From: RGIG3701 sp964438515
Lineage (GTDB): Bacteria > Planctomycetota > Planctomycetia > Pirellulales > Thermoguttaceae
Length of the DNA: 64,000 bases
Assembly (NCBI GenBank): GCA_964438515.1
Contig: CAYTLK010000002.1
Span: 62,001 to 126,000, forward strand
Reading direction: 5' to 3'
The notes under the pieces were generated by a model that made no database searches, was not told the origin of the DNA, and worked only from the letters and a program-made list of their open reading frames with translations. Of the stretch, positions 9,174-17,154 are shown piece after piece (within the stretch, counting starts at the first letter, position 1; each line of letters starts with the position of its first letter). The translations under genes were made by a program, and so were the position numbers.

Positions 9174-10046
9174 ATGGAACAAAATTCAAAAAAAGATGAA
9201 ATCGTCCTGGAACCAGAAAAAGATCTTTCCGAATATCTGACTGTCGGGGAGGAAACTGCACGAACGGCGGGACAGATTCTGCTTGATTATGTCGGAAAGT
9301 TCCATATTCACGAAAAAGGGCGTGCGGACCTCGTGACGGAAGCGGATTTCGCCTCCCAGGAAAAAGTGAAAGAAATGCTGCTTCATGCTTTCCCGACGCA
9401 TACAATTCTAGGAGAAGAAAAGCTGCCGGAAACGGATTCGGTCGGCGGAAAGGGCGTGTATCGCTGGATTGTGGACCCGCTCGACGGAACTACGAATTAC
9501 GTACACACGTTCCCGCAATACTGCGTCTCGATCGGACTCGAATTCAATCGTCAGATGCAGGTCGGAATCATTTTTGCGCCGGTGACCGGTGAGTGTTTCA
9601 CAACCATGCTCGGCCGCGGAGCGTGGCTCAATGGGGTTCCGATTCACACAAGCAGCGTCCAAAAACCCGAAGAAAGCCTTGCAGCCGTTGGATTTCCGCC
9701 GCATTTGGATTACGACAATCAGGATTTACGTGCATTTTTGAATGCGCTGCGCTGCACACACGCCTTGCGTCGGATGGGTTCGACCGCCTTGAATCTCGCG
9801 TACACCGCCTGCGGACGTCTGGACGCCTCGTGGAGTTTTCATGCTTGCGCGTGGGACAGTGCGGCTGGGTCGCTCATGGTGCGTGAAGCGGGAGGAAGCG
9901 TTCAAAACGTGTACGGAAAAAAGTACAAAGTGGATGACGGTCACTTCCTCGCAACTGCCAATCGGAAACTGCAAACGGCTTTTCAAAACATCATCCATCG
10001 TTCCTTTCCCATTCCGAAAGATTGGACCGAAATCGAAAATTCATAA
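9174..10046 (+). CDS. Inositol monophosphatase family protein
   Basis: 290 residues, typical length for the Mg2+-dependent IMPase/SuhB/CysQ superfamily. All metal and phosphate motifs are present: the GEE loop (about 80-82), DPLDGTTNY (about 101-109) and WDSAAGSLMVREAGG (about 227-241, catalytic Asp228). A 30-residue charged N-terminal extension precedes the fold. It should dephosphorylate inositol-1-phosphate or a related sugar phosphate or nucleotide such as 3'-phosphoadenosine 5'-phosphate; sequence alone does not separate these. It is followed after 60 nt by an extended SDR. Confidence 0.88.
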   Translation: MEQNSKKDEIVLEPEKDLSEYLTVGEETARTAGQILLDYVGKFHIHEKGRADLVTEADFASQEKVKEMLLHAFPTHTILGEEKLPETDSVGGKGVYRWIVDPLDGTTNYVHTFPQYCVSIGLEFNRQMQVGIIFAPVTGECFTTMLGRGAWLNGVPIHTSSVQKPEESLAAVGFPPHLDYDNQDLRAFLNALRCTHALRRMGSTALNLAYTACGRLDASWSFHACAWDSAAGSLMVREAGGSVQNVYGKKYKVDDGHFLATANRKLQTAFQNIIHRSFPIPKDWTEIENS

Positions 10047-10106
10047 CATCGTACATTTTGCCCGTCTCACCCATTTCGCTCATTTCACTCAATTTGTCAG
10101 AATTTT

Positions 10107-11147
10107 ATGATGAATACCGATTCAACTATCTCCAAAATTGCGTTTGTAACTGGCGGCAGCGGCTTTTTGGGCCGAAATCTGACGGCTTTTTTGCTCGCAG
10201 AAGGCTGGAAGGTCTGTTGTATGGTGCGTCCGAATTCGAAATACGAACATTTGAAAGAAATGGGTGCTGAAATCCTCCTCGGAGATTTTCTCACGCCGGA
10301 CGTAATGCGTGAAGGGGTGCGTGACGCGGACGCCGTTTTTCATCTTGCGGGCTGCATTTCAGCTCGATCTTTTGAAGAAATGATGCAGGTTAATTGTACA
10401 TTTACCGAAAACCTCATCAAAATCTGTGCAGAACGTCCGACTCCGCCGGTTTTTCTTTACGTTTCCTCGCTTGCGGCTGCCGGACCGTCGGAGTCGAAAC
10501 GTCCTCATGAGGAAAACGACGAATGCAAACCGGTTTCCTTTTATGGAACGTCGAAACTGGCGGCTGAAAACATGCTTCGAACGTATGCGGACCGCGTCCC
10601 CATCACGATTATTCGGCCTCCGATGCTTTTCGGACCGTACGACCATGAAGTGCGTCAGTGGCTCCAAGCGATTCAAAAGACCGGCATCTTTTTCATCCCG
10701 ATGCTTCGTTCGTTTCGTTTTTCGATGGCGCATTCCGAAGATGTTTGTTCGTTGCTCCTCCTTGCTTTCGAGCGCGGCGAACGTTTACCGTTCGGAAATC
10801 CGTCGGAAAGAGGAACGGGAATTTACTACGTTTCTCAAACCGAGCATCCGACGTATATGGAAATGGGACCGCTTTTCGGTCGGGCGCTGGGACGTAAATT
10901 TACGTTCATTTTGCCGACGACTCCCATTATTTTGTGGTTCGTCTGCGTGTGGAATGAGTGGCGCACGCACGTCACGGGCCGCATTCATGCGTTAAATCGG
11001 GATAAATATCGTGAAGTTTTTGCGGGTTCGTGGAGTTGTTCGGCGGAAAAAGCACGACGCACCCTCGGATTCCAAAATCTGCACACCCTTGAGGAACAAT
11101 GTCGGCTCACCGCCCAGTGGCTGATAAATACGGACAAAAAACAATAA
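10107..11147 (+). CDS. NAD-dependent epimerase/dehydratase (extended SDR)
   Basis: 346 residues. The Rossmann nucleotide loop GGSGFLG lies at 16-22, the acidic NAD-type DxxD region in GDFLTPDVMREGVRDADAVFHLAG, the catalytic Ser region in YVSSLAAAGPS, and the catalytic YxxxK in YGTSKLAAE (about 146-150). RPPMLFGP and the C-terminal half match NAD-dependent epimerases/dehydratases and 3-beta-HSD-like proteins. It probably oxidises, reduces or epimerises a nucleotide sugar or isoprenoid substrate; the substrate is not predictable. It starts 60 nt after the phosphatase gene with an ATGATG start and no clear ribosome binding site, a common situation in planctomycetes. Confidence 0.85.
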   Translation: MMNTDSTISKIAFVTGGSGFLGRNLTAFLLAEGWKVCCMVRPNSKYEHLKEMGAEILLGDFLTPDVMREGVRDADAVFHLAGCISARSFEEMMQVNCTFTENLIKICAERPTPPVFLYVSSLAAAGPSESKRPHEENDECKPVSFYGTSKLAAENMLRTYADRVPITIIRPPMLFGPYDHEVRQWLQAIQKTGIFFIPMLRSFRFSMAHSEDVCSLLLLAFERGERLPFGNPSERGTGIYYVSQTEHPTYMEMGPLFGRALGRKFTFILPTTPIILWFVCVWNEWRTHVTGRIHALNRDKYREVFAGSWSCSAEKARRTLGFQNLHTLEEQCRLTAQWLINTDKKQ

Positions 11148-11353
11148 AAAGCAGCAGCACATCATAAACAATCAGCAGTAATCAATAGTAATCAGTAACA
11201 ATCAGTAACAATCATAAACAAAGCGGAAGCAGTCAGCATTAATCATAAACAACTCGGAAACAATCAAACACAATCAGGATTCAAGGAAGTTCCAGATTCC
11301 TGCGGGATTTTTCCTGAAAAAGTCGGCTTTTCACTTCATTTCCAGAGGTTTTC
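11148..11353. repeat. Degenerate AATCA-type short repeats
   Basis: From about 11160 to 11280 the spacer contains many imperfect copies of AATCAGTAACA / AATCATAAACAA, spaced 10-25 bp apart, all in the same orientation. They show no dyad symmetry. A protein-binding cluster or decayed minisatellite are both possible. Confidence 0.5.
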
Positions 11354-12838
11354 ATGGCATCAGAAATCAAAGTCTTTGACGAAACAATCGATTTCACGCA
11401 AATTCAGGAACGTCTGTACATCGGAATGGATGTCGGCGGTACAAAAATCAGAACGTCGCTCGTGAGTGAGGCGGGTCAGCTTTTTGCGCATCTGAAACAG
11501 CAAACTCCGCGAGATTGTGAGGCGGAAATCACGATTGAAACCATGCAGTCGTCCATTCATGAACTGTTGGAACATCTGAAAATTCCACTTTCGCGGATTT
11601 CCGCCATCGGAATCGCTATTCCAGGGGTCGTGGAGCCGGAAACTGGAAATGTCGTTGTGACGCCGAATATGAATCTGACCGGAATTCCTCTTGGAAAACT
11701 GCTGAGTACGCACTTTGGAATGCCCGTTTTCTTAAGCAACGACGGGAATCTTGGAACTCTGGGCGAAACGTGGCTCGGCGCCGCCAGAAACGCACAGAGC
11801 GTGGTGGGAATTTTCGTCGGAACAGGGGTCGGAAGCGGAATCGTCATCAACGGACGTCTTTGGAGCGGAGCGGGTTATGCGGCGGGTGAAATCGGACACA
11901 TCGTCGTTGAAACTCCCGCTCGAAGCTGGAAAGCACGTATCGACGCCATTTTACCTCCAAGTGTCGCCGCCGAAATGCAGCAAAATCTCATGGAGGAACT
12001 TCCCGTCTGCGGCTGCGGAAATATCGGATGTTTGGAGTCTCTTGCGAGCCGAACCGCGATTGAACACGCAATTCAGGAGGCTGTGAAACTCGGCATTCCA
12101 AGCAAAATTACGGAATTTACCGACCCGAACGTTTCGATTGTAAAAGCGGGAGCGCTCGCAAAAGCATTGAAAGCGCAAGATCCGCTCGTGACGGCCATCG
12201 TCCACTATACGGCGGAAGTCCTCGCGTACGCCTGTCTGACGGTGCGGCATCTGATCGACCCGGAGGTCATCATTTTTGGCGGAGGCGTGATGGAAGCGTG
12301 TCACCGCTACATTCTTCCAATTATAGAACAAATCGTCTCGAAGGACAAACTGCCGGCCGCTCCTTCCAATCGGCGCATTGTACTTTCCCAACTCGGCGAC
12401 GATGCGGTGGTGCTGGGAGCCGTGGCGCTTGCTCGTGCGCGAACGGACCATATTGAAAATCCCATTGAAGCGGTGACGCAGAACGAAGAAAAAAGCAAAC
12501 TCGTTTGGAATCCCGACTCTGGAACGATTTCTGCCGACGACACCGCTTTTGACGCCGATTTTATGATGAATTCCGCCGCGCAGCCCGTTGTACGGACAGA
12601 AAAAGATGGTAAAATTCATCGTTCCGAGCTGAAAGCGCTTTGCGGACCCACCACCTGTCACCTCATTGTGGGGGCGCGAGACGTTGAAAAAGTCAAAATT
12701 TCCCAAAAAGGACTGGATTTTCTGACGATTCACGGCGTTTATGCGCGAATTTGCACGCTTGAAGAAGGGGTCGAGGTTTACAATCACGCCACTCAACCCA
12801 GCATTGCGATTTTCCTTATGGGGCCATCCGATGTTTGA
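11354..12838 (+). CDS. ROK family sugar kinase fused to a Mth938/DUF498-like domain
   Basis: 494 residues. Residues about 20-375 are a complete ROK kinase: ATP loop GMDVGGTK, sugar-binding LSNDGN, GTGVGSGIV, GEIGH with the metal-binding His, and the ROK zinc site C219-G-C221-GNIG-C226-LES. Such proteins phosphorylate glucose, N-acetylglucosamine or similar sugars. Beyond the normal end of a ROK protein lie about 110 extra residues (from about 385) resembling the Mth938/AAMDC/NDUFAF3 fold: SGTISADDTAFDADF, then HLIVGARDVEKVKIS, GLDFLTIHGVYARI and EEGVEVYN. The kinase call is firm, the fused domain is inferred from motif order. A weak AGAGG precedes the ATG. Sugar specificity is unknown. Confidence 0.88.
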   Translation: MASEIKVFDETIDFTQIQERLYIGMDVGGTKIRTSLVSEAGQLFAHLKQQTPRDCEAEITIETMQSSIHELLEHLKIPLSRISAIGIAIPGVVEPETGNVVVTPNMNLTGIPLGKLLSTHFGMPVFLSNDGNLGTLGETWLGAARNAQSVVGIFVGTGVGSGIVINGRLWSGAGYAAGEIGHIVVETPARSWKARIDAILPPSVAAEMQQNLMEELPVCGCGNIGCLESLASRTAIEHAIQEAVKLGIPSKITEFTDPNVSIVKAGALAKALKAQDPLVTAIVHYTAEVLAYACLTVRHLIDPEVIIFGGGVMEACHRYILPIIEQIVSKDKLPAAPSNRRIVLSQLGDDAVVLGAVALARARTDHIENPIEAVTQNEEKSKLVWNPDSGTISADDTAFDADFMMNSAAQPVVRTEKDGKIHRSELKALCGPTTCHLIVGARDVEKVKISQKGLDFLTIHGVYARICTLEEGVEVYNHATQPSIAIFLMGPSDV

Positions 12839-13036
12839 ATACTCGAATAAAATTCGACATTTTTTCAAAAACTGACTGTTCAGTTTTCAAACAGTCCGTA
12901 TTCCTCCTTTTCACCATCCATACACCGTCCTTTCACCTGGTTTTACCTCGTATTTTACCGTCCTTTCGCCGTGCTTTTACTTTTTTCACTGTCCTTTCAC
13001 CTTTATTTCATTTTCGTTTCATTCGAATCACACATC

Positions 13037-14182
13037 ATGGCCAAAAAAAATCCGAATACGTCGATCGCGCACATCCAATCCGTTGGAATCATCGGCGCAG
13101 GTCTTATGGGTCTGCAAATCGCAGCATTAAACGCCCGAAACCTTTTTCCTGTAAGGATTTACGACTCGAACCCTGTAATGCTGGAAACCGTCTGGAAGCG
13201 TCTTGAAGAGGAACTTTCGGATGTGACCGACGACGCACTTCGTCAGGAAATGTTGAACATGGTGGAACCGGCGGCTCTCGAAGATTTGGCGGAATGCGAC
13301 CTTATTATTGAAGCAATTATCGAAAAAATCGAACTGAAATTGCAGCTTTATCAGTCCTTTAAACCTTACATGCGGCCAACGACTCTTTTTACGACCAACA
13401 CATCCACCATTCCGATTGAAAAACTGTCCGAGATTTTCCCCGTTCCTCGGAATTTTGCGGGGATGCACTTCCTTCATCCCGTTTGGAATCGAGAATTGGT
13501 GGAGCTGATTCCGTCGAGCAAAACGTCTGAAGATGTGCTGCAGCGGCTCTGTGATTATTCGATTGCACTCGAAAAAACGCCGCTTTGCGTGTGTGACTGT
13601 CCCGGTTTTGTCGTCAATCGACTGCTTCAGCCGTACTTGAATGAGGCGCTGTTTCTGCTGCGGGAAGGAGTTTCCATGGAAAACATCGAAAAAGCCGCCT
13701 TACAGTTCGGAATGACGTGGGGACCGCTGCGAATTATGGATGAAATCGGGCTGGATACCGTCATGAATGCGGGAAAAGTGCTTTATATGGCGTATCCCGA
13801 CCGCATCGAACTTTCGCCGATTCTCGTTTACATGATGAAGAAAAAGCTTCTGGGACGAAAAGCCGGCGCCGGTTTTTATCTCTGGGGCGAACAGTGGAGG
13901 GAAAACGTTCACAACCACAATTACGGACCCAAAGAATTCAATCCGGAGGTGCGTCTCATTATTGAAAACTGGAGGAATCCTCTTCCTGGGTCTTACTCGC
14001 TTTCTGAAATTGGGGATCGGCTGGCGACCGCGATGGCGGACGAGGCGCAGCGGATTCTTGATGATGATGTGGTGAGCGAGCAGGGGCAGGTCGATATGGC
14101 GGCGGTCATCGGTCTTGCTTTTCCCGAGTCGAAACGCGGCCCGCTTGCGTGGAAAGACCGCGATTCCAGCAGAAAGTGTTAA
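13037..14182 (+). CDS. 3-hydroxyacyl-CoA dehydrogenase family protein
   Basis: About 381 residues from the ATG at 13037 (MAKKNPNT); an in-frame upstream start at 12971 would add a hydrophobic, unlikely extension. It has the NAD-binding Rossmann loop GAGLMG, the ITTNTSTI-like segment TTNTSTIPI, the catalytic-His region FAGMHFLHPV, and the C-terminal 3HCDH domain (CPGFVVNRLLQPYLNEA, FGMTWGPLRIMDEIGLD, GRKAGAGFYLW), plus a second, shorter 3HCDH-like tail. This is the dehydrogenase half of FadB/FadJ without an enoyl-CoA hydratase. It should oxidise 3-hydroxyacyl-CoA or reduce acetoacetyl-CoA with NAD(H). No other beta-oxidation gene is in the window. The upstream 150 nt is pyrimidine-rich with three copies of GTCCTTTC. 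Confidence 0.87.
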   Translation: MAKKNPNTSIAHIQSVGIIGAGLMGLQIAALNARNLFPVRIYDSNPVMLETVWKRLEEELSDVTDDALRQEMLNMVEPAALEDLAECDLIIEAIIEKIELKLQLYQSFKPYMRPTTLFTTNTSTIPIEKLSEIFPVPRNFAGMHFLHPVWNRELVELIPSSKTSEDVLQRLCDYSIALEKTPLCVCDCPGFVVNRLLQPYLNEALFLLREGVSMENIEKAALQFGMTWGPLRIMDEIGLDTVMNAGKVLYMAYPDRIELSPILVYMMKKKLLGRKAGAGFYLWGEQWRENVHNHNYGPKEFNPEVRLIIENWRNPLPGSYSLSEIGDRLATAMADEAQRILDDDVVSEQGQVDMAAVIGLAFPESKRGPLAWKDRDSSRKC

Positions 14183-14206
14183 AAAACGAAAAGGAACTTG
14201 AAAAAA

Positions 14207-14244
14207 GAAGTCCTAAAAAACTCAATATCAAGAACGATTTGAAA
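14207..14244 (+). repeat. Dispersed 38-bp element, copy A
   Basis: Lies 24 nt after the stop of the dehydrogenase gene. It begins GAAGTCCTAAAAA, continues through TATCAAGA and ends TTTGAAA. A near-identical copy in the same orientation lies 19 nt after the GH28 gene (18617-18653). Confidence 0.5.
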
Positions 14245-14325
14245 AAGGTGTTGAAGAAGTACCGTAAGTTTGTTTGAAATTTTCCGAATTTTTCCCATTT
14301 TTTCCATTTTTTTTATGACGCCTCC

Positions 14326-14354
14326 TTGTGCTTTTTCAAAATTTATTGTAAAAT
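14326..14354 (+). promoter_or_regulatory. Promoter of the sulfur-transfer fusion gene
   Basis: TTGTGC (14326-14331), 17-bp spacer, TAAAAT (14349-14354) with a TG just upstream of the -10 box. The start codon is about 60 nt downstream, preceded by a strong AGGGAG ribosome binding site. Confidence 0.5.
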
Positions 14355-14421
14355 AAGAATAGAGTGATATAAGATACCATTTAAGTAGAGTATTCACCCA
14401 TATGATGGGAGGGAGACGATT

Positions 14422-16977
14422 ATGAAAGTCCTTATAATTGGCGGAGTGGCGGCGGGTGCAAGTGCTGCGGCCCGACTTCGACGTCTTGATGAGTCGGCAA
14501 ACATTATTTTATTTGAGAAAGGGTCCTTTATTTCTTACGCAAATTGCGGACTTCCGTACCATATTGGAGGAGTCATTCCGCGAAGAAATTCACTGCTCGT
14601 GATGCCGAAAGAAAAATTCGAGGCGTGGTTTCATGTGGATGTTCGGATTCAGAGTGAAGTCGTGGAGATTCGCCGAGAGGAAAAAACGGTACGCGTTCGG
14701 ACTCCGGAAGGGGAATATACGGAATCGTACGATAAAATTTTGCTCGCGACGGGTTCTTCGGCGGTCGATTTGCACACGCCGGGGGACGACGATCCGCGAA
14801 TCTCCCATCTTTGGACGTTTGCCGACATGGAACGGGTGCAGCGTCAGATTCAGGACGGGGCGCAGAATGCAATCGTCGTCGGAGCGGGTTTTATCGGACT
14901 CGAAACGGCAGAAAATCTGAAGGAACGCGGGTTGAACGTCACGCTCGTGCAGCGCGGAAATCACGTTCTTCCGACCATCGACGGCGAAATGAGTCATTTT
15001 TTGGAACAAGAACTGACGCGAGCCGGAATTCGTCTTTTGCTGAACGAAACGATCGACAAATATGAAACGAGCAAGAATGAGGAAACGAATACGAATGTTG
15101 AAAACGGCGACAAAAATCAGCTTTCAGCGATTTTGCACAGCGGCGAGCGCCTTCCTGCCGACCTTGTAATCGTCGGAACGGGCGTGCGTCCCAATTCTGA
15201 ACTTGCGCAAAAAGCGGGTTTGGAGTGCGGACCGCGCGGACACATCGTCGTGAACGAACGTTTGCAGACTTCCGACCCCGATATTTACGCGGCGGGCGAT
15301 TCCATTGAAGTCGTGGATCCGATTTTTGGCGAAAAAACTTCGATTCCTCTTGCGGGACCGGCAAACAAACAAGGAAGAATTGCGGCAAACAATCTCTGCG
15401 GCGGAAACTCCACGTACGACGGGACCCTCGGCGCAAGCGTCGTGAAAGTCGGAAGTCTCACCGCTGGAAGTGTCGGCTGGACGGAAGCAAGACTTCGGCA
15501 GATGAATAAGCCGTTTCAGAAAATTTATATCCATCCTGCTTCCAATGCGGCGTATTTTCCCGGCGGAAATCAAATGCACATCAAGCTGATGTTTGCGGAA
15601 GACGGAAGTATTTTGGGTGCCCAAATTGTCGGAGGAAAAGGCGTCGATAAACGAATCGACGTTATTGCGCAGGCGATTCGCACCGGGCTGAAAGCTCCGG
15701 AACTCGGAACGCTCGAACTGGCGTACGCGCCTCCGTACAATTCCGCGAAAGATCCGGTAAATTACGCGGGTTTTGTCGCTTCGAACGTTCTTTCAGGAAT
15801 CTCAAAGGTGGTTCAAGCCGACGAAATTCCAGAAGACGCACTTATTTTGGACGTCCGCGAGCCGGAAGAAAACGAGTTGGGTGCAATTCCCGGCGCCGTC
15901 AATATTCGTTTGGGCGACCTCCGAAATCGACTCAACGAGTTGAATCGCGCCCGAAAAATCGTCACTTGCTGTCAGGTCGGTCTGCGCGGCTACCTCGCGG
16001 AACGGATTTTGCGTCAAAATGGGTTCGACGTCTGCAATCTTTCCGGCGGTTATTTAACCTGGAAGATGTTCCATCCCGAAAAAAACACAACGCAAGCAGC
16101 GCAAGCACCACAAACGGCGCAAGTAACGCAAGCAGTGCAAGTAACGCAAGCAACGCAAACGTCTCAGAATGCGCAAACGCCCGGAAAATGTAGCAGTTCG
16201 GAATGCGCACGTTTTTCAGAGTCGCAAATTTCGGAGATTTTGGACGTTCGCGGCCTTCCGTGTCCCGGTCCTGTAATTACGTTAAAAAAGACGTTTACGT
16301 CTCTTGAAGAAGGCGGAAGAATCCGTATTTTGGCGGCCTCATCGTTTGAAAACGACCTGATTCGATGGATCGACGGAAACGGAAACCGATTGATTGAAAT
16401 TGTGCGAAAATCCGATTTCGTCGAGGCCGTCGTGGAAAAATCAGCGCATTCCTCGTCTGCAAATACGGTTTCAGAAGGTACAAACAGCGCAAACGGCGTA
16501 AATAACGCAAATTCTGTCGCGATTGTGCTTTTTAGTAACGATCTCGACAAAGCGCTTGCGGCGATGATTATCGCAAACGGTTTCGTCGCGTCGGGTGTGC
16601 AGGTCAGTATTTTTTTCACATTTTGGGGGTTGAGTGTTCTGCGTAAGACGCCTGAAAAAGCGGTTCAAAAGAATTTTATGTCGCGAATGTTCGGATGGAT
16701 GCTTCCGAAAGGCGCCGACGATTTGAAACTCTCGAAAATGAATATGGGCGGGCTGGGAACCTCCATGATGAAGAAGGTGATGCGGGAGAAAAACGTCCTT
16801 ACTTTACCGGAACTCATTCGGGCGGCGAGAGAAAATGGGGTTAAATTCATCGCGTGCGAAATGGCGATGGACGTTATGGGACTCACTCGCGACGAACTTG
16901 CGGACGTGGACGAAGTCGTAAGCGTTGCGTCTTTCGTCGAACTCGCGAAAAATGGAAAAAATGCACTGTTTATTTAA
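14422..16977 (+). CDS. CoA-disulfide/persulfide reductase fused to rhodanese, TusA-like and DsrE-like domains
   Basis: 851 residues with four modules. About 1-450: FAD/NAD(P)H disulfide reductase of the CoA-disulfide reductase family, with the FAD loop GGVAAGASAAA and the single redox Cys42 in SYANCGLPY. About 465-555: rhodanese with active loop C517-QVGLR. About 560-600: an A/T/Q-rich linker built from short DNA repeats. About 605-675: TusA/SirA domain with Cys614 in the CPGP motif. About 694-851: DsrE2-like domain with a conserved Cys in FIACEMAMDVMG. The set suggests reduction of CoA-persulfide or polysulfide with relay of the sulfane sulfur along successive cysteines, in the cytosol. Similar fusions exist in anaerobes. 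Preceded by its own promoter; transcribed alone. Confidence 0.88.
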   Translation: MKVLIIGGVAAGASAAARLRRLDESANIILFEKGSFISYANCGLPYHIGGVIPRRNSLLVMPKEKFEAWFHVDVRIQSEVVEIRREEKTVRVRTPEGEYTESYDKILLATGSSAVDLHTPGDDDPRISHLWTFADMERVQRQIQDGAQNAIVVGAGFIGLETAENLKERGLNVTLVQRGNHVLPTIDGEMSHFLEQELTRAGIRLLLNETIDKYETSKNEETNTNVENGDKNQLSAILHSGERLPADLVIVGTGVRPNSELAQKAGLECGPRGHIVVNERLQTSDPDIYAAGDSIEVVDPIFGEKTSIPLAGPANKQGRIAANNLCGGNSTYDGTLGASVVKVGSLTAGSVGWTEARLRQMNKPFQKIYIHPASNAAYFPGGNQMHIKLMFAEDGSILGAQIVGGKGVDKRIDVIAQAIRTGLKAPELGTLELAYAPPYNSAKDPVNYAGFVASNVLSGISKVVQADEIPEDALILDVREPEENELGAIPGAVNIRLGDLRNRLNELNRARKIVTCCQVGLRGYLAERILRQNGFDVCNLSGGYLTWKMFHPEKNTTQAAQAPQTAQVTQAVQVTQATQTSQNAQTPGKCSSSECARFSESQISEILDVRGLPCPGPVITLKKTFTSLEEGGRIRILAASSFENDLIRWIDGNGNRLIEIVRKSDFVEAVVEKSAHSSSANTVSEGTNSANGVNNANSVAIVLFSNDLDKALAAMIIANGFVASGVQVSIFFTFWGLSVLRKTPEKAVQKNFMSRMFGWMLPKGADDLKLSKMNMGGLGTSMMKKVMREKNVLTLPELIRAARENGVKFIACEMAMDVMGLTRDELADVDEVVSVASFVELAKNGKNALFI

Positions 16978-17154
16978 AATGTACTGATTGTACTTCAAAA
17001 TACAAAGAATCCTTTCCGTTTTTCGGCTTTGGTTTCACGCATGATTCACCTTACGAAACGACTGTCGCTGTGACCGTCCAAAGCGAAATTTTCAAGTGAA
17101 ATCCGTGTAATTGAATTTTGATCCCAATAGGATCTGATTTTGGAGGAAATTTGT

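Noticed and set aside
12971..13036. Upstream in-frame start for the 3-hydroxyacyl-CoA dehydrogenase
   Set aside because: It would add a hydrophobic 22-residue leader to a cytosolic enzyme, encoded by the pyrimidine-rich repeat stretch. The ATG at 13037 fits the family start.
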